A DNA stretch of 64,000 nucleotides, from contig JAGHZY010000008.1 in assembly GCA_017745175.1 (NCBI GenBank), positions 39,968 through 103,967 on the forward strand. The letters run 5' to 3'. Made by a program: the position numbers and the translations under genes. How positions within the stretch are numbered: position 1 is the stretch's first letter; every line of letters starts with the position of its first letter. Positions 44,166 to 52,439 of the stretch are shown piece by piece. The notes under the pieces were generated by a model. The model had not been told where the DNA came from. It searched no databases and saw only the letters and a list, made by a program, of their open reading frames with translations. Origin of the DNA: Sphingopyxis sp. (GTDB taxonomy: Bacteria; Pseudomonadota; Alphaproteobacteria; Sphingomonadales; Sphingomonadaceae).

Positions 44166-44617
44166 CAATTGCCATCCTTGCGCGTCAGCCATGCGAGCGG
44201 CCAGCCGACGAAGAAAATGTGCGGGAAAAGCGCGACTGCGCCCTTGACGGGGTCGGTCGGCGGGAAGGGCAGGCCGAAGCGCAACGGCAGCACGATGCCG
44301 TTCATGATGACATAGAGCAAAAGCCCGTAGAGCGTGCCCGTCAGCCACCATGGCCAGCTGGTCAGTGCGGTCCAGCGCCGCGCGACGAAGAACCACGCCG
44401 CGACCATCGTGCCCATGATTGCAAAGTGGGTCGCGAGCCCCGCGATATCGCCGGCGATGCCCCATCTGGCGACGCCGTCGCCGAAGGGCCCGCTCGCGAC
44501 CCCGTGGAGCATCGACGAGACGGTGCCGCCGCGCAGCACGCTCGACACCGCCGCATAGACGATGTCGAGCGTGCCGCAGAGCGCCCATGCGAAGAGCGCG
44601 GGATTACGCCGCGTCAA
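44165..44617 (-). CDS. Small four-helix membrane protein, unknown function
   Basis: 150 residues with four hydrophobic stretches (FAWALCGTLDIVYAAVSSVL, ATHFAIMGTMVAAWFFVA, GTLYGLLLYVIMNGIVLP, FPHIFFVGWPLAWLT). No catalytic motif. It overlaps the upstream PhnB-like gene by 14 bp and the downstream GST by 1 bp, so expression is coupled to the detoxification-type genes. Homologous membrane proteins are annotated only as hypothetical as far as I know. Confidence 0.8.
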   Translation of the reverse strand: MTRRNPALFAWALCGTLDIVYAAVSSVLRGGTVSSMLHGVASGPFGDGVARWGIAGDIAGLATHFAIMGTMVAAWFFVARRWTALTSWPWWLTGTLYGLLLYVIMNGIVLPLRFGLPFPPTDPVKGAVALFPHIFFVGWPLAWLTRKDGN

Positions 44618-45107
44618 CGGCTTCGCCCCGTACCGCGGCCTCGATCGCGGCGATGTCGATCTTCTTCATCGTCATCATCGCCTCGAACGCGCGCTTGGCC
44701 GCCGCCTTGTCGGGGCCCATCGTCGCCGCGACCAGCGCGCGCGGGGTGATCTGCCAGCTCAGGCCCCATTTGTCCTTGCACCAGCCGCACATGCTTTCCT
44801 GTCCGCCGTTGCCGACGATCGCGTTCCACAGCCGGTCGGTCTCTTCCTGCGTGTCGGTGTGGACTTGGAAGGAAAAGGCCTCGCTATGCCTGAAGGCGGG
44901 GCCGCCGTTGAGCCCGACGCAGGGAATGCCGAGCACGGTAAAATCGACCGTCAGCACATCGCCCTCCTTGCCGCTCGGATTGTCGCCGGGCGCGCGGTGG
45001 ACCGCGCCGACCTTGCTGTCGGCGAAGGTCGCGGCGTAGAAATTTGCCGCTTCCTCGGCATCCTTGTCGTACCAGAGGCACAGCGTCACGGGATTTTTGT
45101 CAGCCAT
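44604..45107 (-). CDS. PhnB-like VOC protein
   Basis: 167 residues from ATG 45107 (MADKNPVTLCLWYDKDAEEA). The pattern LCLWYDKDAEEAANFYA, HSEAFSFQVHTDTQEETDRLW, GWCKDKWGLSWQITP and a C-terminal AFEAMMTMKKIDIAAIEAA tail matches the widespread 3-demethylubiquinone-methyltransferase-like/PhnB group, which despite the name has no demonstrated methyltransferase activity. 2 bp downstream of the next VOC gene. Confidence 0.9.
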   Translation of the reverse strand: MADKNPVTLCLWYDKDAEEAANFYAATFADSKVGAVHRAPGDNPSGKEGDVLTVDFTVLGIPCVGLNGGPAFRHSEAFSFQVHTDTQEETDRLWNAIVGNGGQESMCGWCKDKWGLSWQITPRALVAATMGPDKAAAKRAFEAMMTMKKIDIAAIEAAVRGEAVDAA

Positions 45108-45109
45108 TG

Positions 45110-45520
45110 TCACTCTCCTTTGATGGGCCCGCCGATCGACCATTGGTGGCCGAACGGATCCTTTATCTGGGCATAGCGGTCCCCCCAGAACATGTTGTCG
45201 AGCGGCATCACGACGCTCGCACCCGCGGCGACCGCGCGTTCGAACCACGCGTCGGCGTCGTCGACCTGCAGGTGCAGCGTCACCCCGTCGGGCGGCCCGC
45301 TCTCATTCTGGACATATTCGGGAAATTCGTCGTGCATCATCAGCGATCCGCCGTTGATCGTCAGATGCGCGTGCATCAGCCGTACGCCGTCGTCGGCGGG
45401 CACGCGCACATTCTCGGTCGCGCCGAATGCCCTGATGTAGAAGTCGATCGCCTCGCCCGCACGCTTGTCGGCGATCGCTATGTGCGGCGTGAGGCCGGTC
45501 GTCGGGCCATGATTGCTCAT
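45110..45520 (-). CDS. PhnB/glyoxalase-like VOC protein
   Basis: 136 residues from ATG 45520 (MSNHGPTTGLTPHIAIADKR), overlapping the stop of the two-domain VOC gene by 4 bp. One VOC unit: LTPHIAIADKRAGEAIDFYI and RYAQIKDPFGHQWSIGGP, with His and acidic positions compatible with a divalent metal. It belongs to the YdhM/PhnB-like group often present in several copies in soil bacteria. Confidence 0.9.
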   Translation of the reverse strand: MSNHGPTTGLTPHIAIADKRAGEAIDFYIRAFGATENVRVPADDGVRLMHAHLTINGGSLMMHDEFPEYVQNESGPPDGVTLHLQVDDADAWFERAVAAGASVVMPLDNMFWGDRYAQIKDPFGHQWSIGGPIKGE

Positions 45521-46326
45521 CGTCTCTCTCCCTGTTTGCGCGGGCCGACGAAGCCGACCGGCGCGCCCTGCGGGTCGATCGCGTTCATCGCATATTCGCC
45601 GCCGGGGATTTCCATCGGCTCGCTGGTGATCGTGCCGCCGTTCGCGGCCACGGCATCCCGCGCGCGGCCGATGTCGTCGACGCCGATATAGACATTCCAC
45701 GCCGGCACCGGATAGCCCTCCATCAGCGGCATCACCGCGCCGAGGCGGACGTCGCCGCGCTGGATGAAGCGGTACGCGCCGAGTTCTCCCATCGGCATCT
45801 CGCCCTCCTGTCTCCAGCCGAAATGCTTTTTATAGAAGGCGATGGCGGCGTCGGGGTCGCTGGTGGCGAGCTCGTTCCAGCGGATGTGCTGCGCCGCGGT
45901 GACCGAAAACACGTCGCTTTCCATGCCCTCCATTCCTTCGGGCGGAACGGGCTTCATGACATAAAAGGCCGCGCCCTGCGGGTCCGACACCATCGCGATG
46001 CGCCCGACGGGCAGGTCGGTGGCGGGCATGTGCACCGCGCCGCCGTCGGCCCTGATCGCGGCGACCATGGCGTCGACGTCGGCGACCTCGAGATAGCCCA
46101 TCCACGCCGGCCGCGCCCCGCCCGCGAGCATGTCGGCGCCCAGCGCGAGCACCCCGCCGGCGTTGCCGCCGTCGGCGCGGCCGATCATGCGATAATCGAC
46201 GTCGCCCGCCGCCGCGTCGGGCGTCGCGGCGATCGTCCAGCCGACGACCGCGCCGTAAAAGCGCGCCGCGCCCGCGGGATCGGGGGTCATCAGTTCGTAC
46301 CAGATGAAGTTCGATGCTGCGTTCAT
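45517..46326 (-). CDS. Two-domain VOC protein
   Basis: 269 residues containing two tandem VOC units: WYELMTPDPAGAARFYGAVV near the N-terminus and WNELATSDPDAAIAFYKKHF at about residue 150. The duplication resembles hydroxylase/lyase-like two-domain VOC enzymes (CFP32-type). It is 22 bp after the DUF899 gene. The substrate is unknown. Confidence 0.92.
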   Translation of the reverse strand: MNAASNFIWYELMTPDPAGAARFYGAVVGWTIAATPDAAAGDVDYRMIGRADGGNAGGVLALGADMLAGGARPAWMGYLEVADVDAMVAAIRADGGAVHMPATDLPVGRIAMVSDPQGAAFYVMKPVPPEGMEGMESDVFSVTAAQHIRWNELATSDPDAAIAFYKKHFGWRQEGEMPMGELGAYRFIQRGDVRLGAVMPLMEGYPVPAWNVYIGVDDIGRARDAVAANGGTITSEPMEIPGGEYAMNAIDPQGAPVGFVGPRKQGERR

Positions 46327-46348
46327 CGTCGCTCTCCTCGGTCGGGTT

Positions 46349-47065
46349 TCAGTAAGTCAGGCTGGGGAACCAGTCGCCGCGTCCCCCGGGGGTCATGTCG
46401 AGCAGCCCCCACAGCGGATCGACGAGGTCGCCCGCGCGGTGGTGCTGGCCCGGATCCTCGGGGGCATAGGCCATCTCGCTCGCCCAGACGTGGCGGATTG
46501 TCCCGCCGTTGCGCCGGAAGACGTTGAAGATCGTCTCGTCCCAATTCTCGCCGGGCTTCATGCCATGCTCGGCGCGTTTGGCGTCGGTCAGTTTCGACGT
46601 GTCGCCGAAATAATCCGCCGAATAGCGGCCATCGACATCGGACAGGAAAACGAGATGCGGCCAGCGCCGCGCCTTCGCCCACGCCTCGAGCCGCGCGATC
46701 GGCGATTTGGCGACGATATAGAGCGGCGCGCGCTGCCCGACATGGCGCGCGCTGCCGTCGATCGCGTCGAGCAAGTGCGTGCAGCCGGGGCACGGCTTGT
46801 CGCGCTCGGCGCCGAACATGAAGCTGTAGAGGATGATGTCCGGCTTCCCGCCGAACAGCTCCGACAGCCGCACCCGTTCGGGCCGCTGATATTCGCCGGT
46901 CCGCTCGAACTCATAATCCTCGGGCACCGCGCCGCCCGGCGGCAGCGCGCGGCGTTTCGCCGCGACCGCCTCGATCTGGCGGCGCAGCGCGATCTCGTCG
47001 GCGAGCAATTCGGCGCGCGCCGCGCGATATTCGGGGCTCTCGCCGGGGAAGGACAGATGTTGCAT
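46349..47065 (-). CDS. DUF899 thioredoxin-fold protein
   Basis: 238 residues from ATG 47065 (MQHLSFPGESPEYRAARAEL). DUF899 features: helical N-terminus, then LSELFGGKPDIILYSFMFG, DKPCPGCTHLLDAIDG with CxxC, and WDETIFNVFRRNGGTIRHVW followed by a YAPEDPGQHHR and LLDMTPGGRGD end. The CPGC pair suggests a redox role, but no activity is established. Same-strand gaps of 23 bp on both sides place it in the module. Confidence 0.93.
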   Translation of the reverse strand: MQHLSFPGESPEYRAARAELLADEIALRRQIEAVAAKRRALPPGGAVPEDYEFERTGEYQRPERVRLSELFGGKPDIILYSFMFGAERDKPCPGCTHLLDAIDGSARHVGQRAPLYIVAKSPIARLEAWAKARRWPHLVFLSDVDGRYSADYFGDTSKLTDAKRAEHGMKPGENWDETIFNVFRRNGGTIRHVWASEMAYAPEDPGQHHRAGDLVDPLWGLLDMTPGGRGDWFPSLTY

Positions 47066-47088
47066 GGCCTGCTTCCTTCTGGTCGGGC

Positions 47089-47388
47089 TTATAGCCGGTG
47101 CAGCCGCAGCGGCTTCACATTTTCGCGCGCGATCACCCCGCGCGCCTCGAGGTCGAGCTGGACGCCCTTCAACCACCAGCCCGCCTTGGCGCCGCCGGGG
47201 AAAAGATCGTCGGGGAGCAGGGGCAGCACGCCCTCCTTGACCTCGGCAACGGTGAGCCCCGGTTTGCCCTTCGGCACCGCCCGCAGCAGCGCATCCTTCA
47301 TCGCGTCATATTTCGCCTTGTCGACCTGCTGCGCAAAGCCCGGGCTGGTGATGCTGCGCATCTCGACGCGTTCGATTGTCTTGCTCAT
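47089..47388 (-). CDS. DUF6958-like small protein
   Basis: 99 residues from ATG 47388 (MSKTIERVEMRSITSPGFAQ), 4-bp overlap with the preceding DUF6151-like gene. The visible pattern KYDAMKDALLRAVPKGKPGL, EVKEGVLPLLPDDLFPGGAK and WWLKGVQLDLEARGVI looks like a winged-helix type fold (DUF6958 by memory). It might bind DNA or a partner protein; unproven. Confidence 0.8.
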   Translation of the reverse strand: MSKTIERVEMRSITSPGFAQQVDKAKYDAMKDALLRAVPKGKPGLTVAEVKEGVLPLLPDDLFPGGAKAGWWLKGVQLDLEARGVIARENVKPLRLHRL

Positions 47389-47936
47389 CGCACATATCCT
47401 TTCGTCGCTTCGATCGGCGGGGCGCGAAAACCCATTGCGGCCCACGCTTTCAGCAGTCGCCACATGAACTTGCCCGATGGCGTCCGGTAATTGGGGATGT
47501 CATCGGACAACTCGACGCCCTCGGGGCGGTCGCCCACGATCGTCCGCATCTCCGCCGCCGGACGCTCATCCTCGGCTATGCGTCCCGAATAGATGCTCAG
47601 CCAATGCCCCCTGGTGAATTCGAGCGCGACCGGCGAATTACAGCAGCGCGCCACGAAGCGCCGCGTCGGCGAATCGGGCTTGAGCCGATGTTCCTCGAGC
47701 CGGTCCGATCCCGACAGCCATTGAAGACGGTCCTTGCGCATCAGGACATAGGGCGTCCCGCCGTCGCTGCGGACGGTTTGCGGCGCGTCGGGAAGCGCTT
47801 CAAAGCCTCGCCCCGCCTGCTGGCAGCTATGGCAATAACAGGTTGCCGCGAGGATCGGCTTGCCGGTGAGTTCCAGCCGCACGGTGCCGCACGAACAGGC
47901 GGCCGTGCGCGTCATGCCGGGTTCGCTGCCGCTCAT
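47385..47936 (-). CDS. GFA/DUF6151-like zinc-binding protein
   Basis: 183 residues. Cys-rich glutathione-dependent-formaldehyde-activating (GFA)-like fold: CSCGTVRLELTGKP, CYCHSCQQAGRGFEALP and a later FVARCCNSPVALE provide the two zinc sites. It belongs to the DUF6151 branch rather than classic Gfa. Together with nearby GSTs this supports handling of glutathione adducts, but it does not prove it. Overlaps both neighbours by 4 bp. Confidence 0.85.
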   Translation of the reverse strand: MSGSEPGMTRTAACSCGTVRLELTGKPILAATCYCHSCQQAGRGFEALPDAPQTVRSDGGTPYVLMRKDRLQWLSGSDRLEEHRLKPDSPTRRFVARCCNSPVALEFTRGHWLSIYSGRIAEDERPAAEMRTIVGDRPEGVELSDDIPNYRTPSGKFMWRLLKAWAAMGFRAPPIEATKGYVR

Positions 47937-48571
47937 GCCTCCAGCTCCGCCATGGCTTCGGCGATCGTCACCGGCGCCTTGGCCCGCGCGTACATCGTCT
48001 CCAGATAGCTGCGGAGCGTGGGCGCATCGCCCAGCAGCCCTTCCTCATTCGCCCAGTCGAGCGTGAAGGCGGCATTGAAATCGGCGACCGTCGCCTGCGC
48101 GCCGACGATGAAGTCGCGCCCCTGCATATGCTGCTCCAGCACCGCGACCATCCGCCGGCCGTCGCGCTTCGCGAGCGCGATTTCCGCCTCCGATTTCTCC
48201 TCCTCCGCATAAAGGAAGCTGTGCAGCGCGATCCGCCACAGCGGCGCCTCGATCTCGGTCATCAGGAAGAACAGCCAGTGATGCATCCGCGCACGATCTT
48301 CTGCCGTCGCGGGGATCAGCCCGCCGCCCGGAAAGCGGTCGCCATATTTGTCGGCGAGATAGAGCTGGATCGCCGCCGATTCGCAGATCGCCAGATCGCC
48401 GTCGACCAGCACCGGCAGCTTCGCGGCGGGATTGAGCACGAGAAATTCGGGTGTCCGGTTTTCGCCCGCGCCGATGTCGACCTCTATGATCTCATGCGCA
48501 AGGTCGAGTTCGTTGAGCAGCCACATCGCGCGCAGCGCACGCGTCGGCGGGGTTCCGTAGAGTTTGATCAT
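47933..48571 (-). CDS. Glutathione S-transferase family protein
   Basis: 212 residues from ATG 48571 (MIKLYGTPPTRALRAMWLLN), chosen because GAGG lies 9 nt upstream; the ATG three codons earlier is too close to that SD. Full GST: N-domain LYGTPPTRALRAMWLLNELD, PAAKLPVLVDGDLAICESAA and a helical C-domain ending VADFNAAFTLDWANEEG. Coupled to the DUF6151-like gene by a 4-bp overlap. Upstream of it lies a ~120-bp repeat. Confidence 0.92.
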   Translation of the reverse strand: MIKLYGTPPTRALRAMWLLNELDLAHEIIEVDIGAGENRTPEFLVLNPAAKLPVLVDGDLAICESAAIQLYLADKYGDRFPGGGLIPATAEDRARMHHWLFFLMTEIEAPLWRIALHSFLYAEEEKSEAEIALAKRDGRRMVAVLEQHMQGRDFIVGAQATVADFNAAFTLDWANEEGLLGDAPTLRSYLETMYARAKAPVTIAEAMAELEA

Positions 48572-48603
48572 CGTTTCCATCCTCTCGATCCACCCTGTCG
48601 CGC

Positions 48604-48726
48604 AGCGATGGGGAGGGGGACCGCGCCCGAAGGGCGTGGTGGAGGGGCCGCGGCCTCGGCGCCATTGGCCCCTCCGTCGGCCCTGCGGGCCGCCACCTCC
48701 CCATGCCTCCGGCACAGGGAGGAGCC
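48604..48726. repeat. Inverted repeat of GGGGAGG / CCTCCCC type
   Basis: GATGGGGAGGGGGACCGCGC at the left and GGCCGCCACCTCCCCATGCC at the right are opposed, with internal palindromes (GCCCGAAGGGC, GGCCCTGCGGGCC). It fills most of the 163-bp gap between two genes of the module. It matches a class of dispersed intergenic repeat I associate with sphingomonads; no second copy was seen here. Confidence 0.65.
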
Positions 48727-48734
48727 GGTAATCG

Positions 48735-49454
48735 TCAGGCCTCGACGATCGGTGCGAAGCCGCCATAGATCATGCGCGCGCCGTCGAACGGATTGGTCGC
48801 GGGATCGTGCTTCATCCGCTCGTCGGTCATCATCTTTTCCCAGCCCGCGGTGCGCGCTTCCTTGCTCGGCCATTCGACCCAGCTGTAGACGACGCTCTCG
48901 CCATCCTTCTTGTGCGCGGCGCGGGCATAGTCGGTGACCTTGCCGTCGGGGACATCGTCGGCCCACGCCTCGACGACGCGCGTCGCGCCATAGTCGCGGA
49001 ACACTTCGGACGCTTTCTCCGCCATCGTGCGATAGGCATCCTTGTTGCCGTCGGGGACGGGAACGAGATAGCCGTCGACATAGGCGGTCTTGCCGTCCGC
49101 CCGGTCGTCGACGATCGAGTCGAATCCGCCGATGATCATCCGCTTGCCGTCGAACGGCATTTCACCGCCCATCGCCGCCATGCGCGGATCGCTCATCATC
49201 TTTTCGTTCGCGGCGTCGCGCGTCGCCCGGTCGGGATATTCGAACCAGCTGAACACGACGGTCTCGTCGGGTTTCGCCTGCACGGCGCCCTTGAAATCAT
49301 TGACCTTGCCGTCGGGCACGTCGTCGCCCCAGCATTCGACCATGCGCGCGACGCCGAATTCCTTGAACAGATGCGCCGCGTCGGCGGCATGTTTGCGATA
49401 GGCTTCCTTGTTGGCGGTCGGCACCGCGACCACAAATCCTTCTACATAGGTCAT
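48735..49454 (-). CDS. Protein with two tandem DUF1428 domains
   Basis: 239 residues from ATG 49454 (MTYVEGFVVAVPTANKEAYR). Two clearly related units: YVEGFVVAVPTANKEAYRKH...ECWGDDVPDGKVNDF...PFDGKRMIIGGF and YVDGYLVPVPDGNKDAYRTM...EAWADDVPDGKVTDY...PFDGARMIYGGF. DUF1428 is a ferredoxin-like (dimeric alpha/beta barrel) domain normally found singly and dimeric, so this is a covalent dimer. Function unknown. 32 bp after the GST gene. Confidence 0.93.
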   Translation of the reverse strand: MTYVEGFVVAVPTANKEAYRKHAADAAHLFKEFGVARMVECWGDDVPDGKVNDFKGAVQAKPDETVVFSWFEYPDRATRDAANEKMMSDPRMAAMGGEMPFDGKRMIIGGFDSIVDDRADGKTAYVDGYLVPVPDGNKDAYRTMAEKASEVFRDYGATRVVEAWADDVPDGKVTDYARAAHKKDGESVVYSWVEWPSKEARTAGWEKMMTDERMKHDPATNPFDGARMIYGGFAPIVEA

Positions 49455-49486
49455 CTTGTCTCTCCTAAGGGGGGTGGGAGGGGGTT

Positions 49487-50161
49487 TCAGGCGGCGGGCG
49501 GTCCCGCTTCTTCGCTGAAGGCGGCCAGCTGCGCGTCCATCGCGCGCTGGAAGGCGGGGCGGGCGAGGCAGCGGTCCAGATAGGCCTGCAACCGCGGCTG
49601 CTCGGCGATCAGTCCCGCCTCGACGGCTTCGCGCAAGACGGTGGCCATCGCGATATCGGCGACGGTGAATTCGCCCGTGAGATACGCCTTGTCGCCGATC
49701 GCGTCGTTCAGGCGGCCGAGCCGGCCCTGGATGAACTCGATCAGGCTCGGCCGGCGCAGCTTCGCCCATTCCTCGTCGGTCGAGAAGATGTCGATATTGC
49801 CGAGTTCGAACAGCATCGGCTCGACGCTGTTATAGGCGGCGAACAGCCACGCGAGCGTGTTGGCGCGTGCCTGCGGGTCGCGGGGCATCAGCCGCGCGTC
49901 CTTTTCGGCAAGATGGAGCAGGATCGCGCCGCTTTCGAACAGGCGGATGCCGCCGTCGTTGAGCACGGGGACCTGCCCCCACGGCTGGAACAGGAAATGG
50001 TCGGCGGGGCGGTTGATCGCGCTGATCAGATGCTCGGCATAATCGAGCCCGATTTCCTCGCACGCCCAGCGCGGGCGCAGGTCGCGGACATAGCCGCGCG
50101 CGAAGTCGGGCACCCAGTTGAAGGCGGTGACTTCAAGCTTGCTGTCGGGATTGACGGGCAT
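49487..50161 (-). CDS. Glutathione S-transferase family protein
   Basis: 224 residues. N-domain FNWVPDFARGYVRDLRPRWA, PWGQVPVLNDGGIRLFESGA (glutathione loop) and a helical C-domain (GDKAYLTGEFTVADIAMATV). The third GST of the 43-50 kb module. Upstream is a repeat-containing gap of 123 bp separating it from the hydrolase, so the genes from here to 43 kb could have their own promoter. Confidence 0.92.
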   Translation of the reverse strand: MPVNPDSKLEVTAFNWVPDFARGYVRDLRPRWACEEIGLDYAEHLISAINRPADHFLFQPWGQVPVLNDGGIRLFESGAILLHLAEKDARLMPRDPQARANTLAWLFAAYNSVEPMLFELGNIDIFSTDEEWAKLRRPSLIEFIQGRLGRLNDAIGDKAYLTGEFTVADIAMATVLREAVEAGLIAEQPRLQAYLDRCLARPAFQRAMDAQLAAFSEEAGPPAA

Positions 50162-50188
50162 AGGGAACTCCTCTCATCATTTTTGTTT

Positions 50189-50269
50189 CGTCATCCCGGC
50201 GAAGGCCGGGATCTCATCGTTGCAATTCGTCGGCCCCGTCGAGATTCCGGCCTCCGCCGGAATGACGAT
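50189..50269. repeat. Pair of CCGG-core palindromes
   Basis: GTCATCCCGGCGAAGGCCGGGATCTC and GAGATTCCGGCCTCCGCCGGAATGAC are opposed copies with a 30-nt linker, the same organisation as the other REP pairs but with GAAGGC/GCCTCC-type cores. Confidence 0.8.
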
Positions 50270-50284
50270 GGAGCAAAAGCCGCG

Positions 50285-51250
50285 CTAGAAGGACGGCGGC
50301 GGCGGCGCCTTGTCGTCCAAAAAGGGCGTGACCATTGCGGCGATCGCCGGAACTTCGCCCATGATCCCGATGTGCGAGGTTGCGGGCAGGATCGCGAGCC
50401 GCGCTTTCGGCGCCGAGGTCAGGAAACCCTGCGTCGCCGCGGCCACATCGCCGCCGCCGCGCAGCTTGAACAGCTGGATCGCATGATCGAGCGTCACGCC
50501 GTCGGCGTCGCCGATGATCACCATCGTCCGGCCGGGGATCGCGCGGACCGCGGCGTCGGACCAGCCGAAAGGCGTCGCGTCGAGCGACTTGATATTCGCG
50601 ACCAGCACCGGGAATTTCTGCGGAGCGGGCGACAGCCTTTTATATTCGGTGTCGATCGGGCTGCCTGCGAAGATTTCGGGGGTCAGCTTCGAGATTCCCG
50701 CCAGCACTTCGGGATACCAGCCGTCGAGCCGCGAGGTCGCCGACAATATCACCTGCTTGCCGATCCTGTCGGGATGCTTGACGGCGAGCGCGACCGCGGT
50801 CGAGCCGCCCATCGAATAGCCGAGTACGTCGGCCTGCCGGACGCCGAGGCTGTCGAGTACCGCGGCGGTATCGTCGGCCATCCGGTCGTAGCTCAGCGGC
50901 CCGTCGACTCCGCCCGACCGGCCATGGCCGCGCGCATCGACCGCGATCACCGGCCGGGTCGCGGCAAGCGGATCGATCAGCGGCTTCATCGCGTCGGCGG
51001 ACATGAAGGCGCCGTGCAGGACAACCAGCGGGGTGCGACCCGATTTGAGGTCGCCATAGACCTGATAATGGATCGCCGCGCCCGCGACATCGACCTCGCC
51101 GTTCCGGGGCGTGCTGCCGGACTGGCCGGCGGCAGGCTTCGGCGCCGGGGCTTCGGCCGCTGCGGGTTGCGGCAGCGCGGCGAGCGTTGCCGCTACCGCG
51201 ATCGTCGCGAAGGCGGAGGCAAGTGCCGGGAGGGGAGAGCGTCGTGTCAT
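50285..51250 (-). CDS. Exported alpha/beta hydrolase
   Basis: 321 residues. Signal peptide (AFATIAVAATLAALPQPAAA) then an alpha/beta-hydrolase fold: oxyanion loop VVLHGAFMSADAM, DARGHGRSGG, nucleophile elbow VLGYSMGGSTAVAL, acid region IIGDADGVTL, and catalytic His in LPATSHIGIM. Likely a periplasmic esterase/lipase-type enzyme of unknown substrate. Its start is 30 bp after the DUF4287 gene on the same strand. Confidence 0.93.
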   Translation of the reverse strand: MTRRSPLPALASAFATIAVAATLAALPQPAAAEAPAPKPAAGQSGSTPRNGEVDVAGAAIHYQVYGDLKSGRTPLVVLHGAFMSADAMKPLIDPLAATRPVIAVDARGHGRSGGVDGPLSYDRMADDTAAVLDSLGVRQADVLGYSMGGSTAVALAVKHPDRIGKQVILSATSRLDGWYPEVLAGISKLTPEIFAGSPIDTEYKRLSPAPQKFPVLVANIKSLDATPFGWSDAAVRAIPGRTMVIIGDADGVTLDHAIQLFKLRGGGDVAAATQGFLTSAPKARLAILPATSHIGIMGEVPAIAAMVTPFLDDKAPPPPSF

Positions 51251-51280
51251 CGAACTATCCTCTTGTTCTCAAGACGGAGT

Positions 51281-51499
51281 CTAGCTCCGTTTGCCTTTGA
51301 TGAAGGCGACGATCGACATCGCGTGACCATGGCCGAGGCCGAAGTCGTTCTTCAGCCAGTCGATGATCGCGCCGGGCTTGACGCCGGGAGCGAGCCCGCT
51401 CGCGTCGGCGAGACCCTTGTCGATCGCGATGGCTTTCAGCGCCTCGGCCGATTTGCCGGTCTTGCTTTCGACATTGTCGAGATAGGCCTGAAAGCTCAT
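51281..51499 (-). CDS. DUF4287 protein
   Basis: 72 residues from ATG 51499 (MSFQAYLDNVESKTGKSAEA), with a 4-bp overlap with the DoxX-like gene. The sequence FQAYLDNVESKTGKSAEALK and DWLKNDFGLGHGHAMSIVAF is typical of DUF4287, a small helical domain of unknown function, often seen near glyoxalase-like genes. Confidence 0.92.
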   Translation of the reverse strand: MSFQAYLDNVESKTGKSAEALKAIAIDKGLADASGLAPGVKPGAIIDWLKNDFGLGHGHAMSIVAFIKGKRS

Positions 51500-51912
51500 G
51501 CGGCCGTTCCCTTCGACAGCGGGATCAGGGCACGGACGCGGGGATCGCGCAGCCACAGGCCGCCCCACAGCATCAGGCCGAGGTAGACGCCGAACAATAT
51601 GTGGCTGAACAGCGGGCTGTTGATGCGGACATGGGTGGCGACCGCGCCGCCGAGATAGCCGGTGATCAGGATCGCGCCGAGGATCGCCGTGCGCGGCCAG
51701 ATGTAAAGCAGCGTCGGGATCAGCAGCAGCGTACCGAGCAGGTGCATCGTGCCGACCTCGAGCGGCCAGCCGAGGTCCGGCGGGCTGTATCTGATCGCGG
51801 TTTCGGGCGACACCAGCTTCAATCCGGCGTCGAAGAGCAGGAAGAGGATCACAAGGCCGCTCAGTACGCGGCCGGCGATCAGCTGCCCCTTTCCGGGGGT
51901 CGTATCGGTCAT
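51496..51912 (-). CDS. DoxX-like membrane protein
   Basis: 138 residues from ATG 51912 (MTDTTPGKGQLIAGRVLSGL). Four hydrophobic helices (GRVLSGLVILFLLFDAGLKL, HLLGTLLLIPTLLYIWP, AILGAILITGYLGGAVATHV, LFGVYLGLMLWGGLWL) in a DoxX/DUF4267-like arrangement. DoxX relatives are associated with thiol/redox stress systems. It is 25 bp after the VOC gene. Confidence 0.85.
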   Translation of the reverse strand: MTDTTPGKGQLIAGRVLSGLVILFLLFDAGLKLVSPETAIRYSPPDLGWPLEVGTMHLLGTLLLIPTLLYIWPRTAILGAILITGYLGGAVATHVRINSPLFSHILFGVYLGLMLWGGLWLRDPRVRALIPLSKGTAA

Positions 51913-51937
51913 CCTCTTCCTCCTTCCCATGCTTCGT

Positions 51938-52372
51938 TTATGCGGTCGCTTCGGCGGGCTCGCCGGCGGGGATCGCGGTCGGGTCCATCCACATCACTTC
52001 CCAGATATGGCCGTCGGGATCCTCGAAGCTGCGGCCGTACATGAAGCCGAAATCCTGCGTCGGGGTCGGGTCGGCCTTGCCGCCTGCCTTGACCGCCTTG
52101 TCGACCTGGCCGTCGACGTCCGCGCGGCTGTCGGCCGAGAGGCAGAGCAGCACCTGTGCCGTCGTGTGCGCATCGGGGATCGCCTTCGACGTGAAGGTCG
52201 CCCATTTTTCATGTGTCAGCAGCATGACGTGGATCGACCCTTCGGTGACGACCATGCACGCCGCGGTATCGTCGGTGAAGGCGGGGTTGTTCACCGCGCC
52301 GACCGCTTCGTAAAAGGCTTTCGACTTCGGAAGGTCGGTGACCGGCAGGTTCACGAAAATCATCTGGGGCAT
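51938..52372 (-). CDS. VOC-superfamily protein
   Basis: 144 residues from ATG 52372 (MPQMIFVNLPVTDLPKSKAF). Single-domain VOC with the VNLPVTDLPKSKAFYEAV and GRSFEDPDGHIWEVMWMD segments; this second motif is typical of the abundant lactoylglutathione-lyase-like group of uncertain activity. It is the first gene downstream of the TetR gene (67 bp), the natural candidate target of the TetR regulator. Confidence 0.92.
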   Translation of the reverse strand: MPQMIFVNLPVTDLPKSKAFYEAVGAVNNPAFTDDTAACMVVTEGSIHVMLLTHEKWATFTSKAIPDAHTTAQVLLCLSADSRADVDGQVDKAVKAGGKADPTPTQDFGFMYGRSFEDPDGHIWEVMWMDPTAIPAGEPAEATA

Positions 52373-52439
52373 TTCATCTCTCCTTGGGGGCGGTGGTTGG
52401 TGGGACTGAAAGGTCGGCGTGGGCGGCGCGCGGCCGCGA

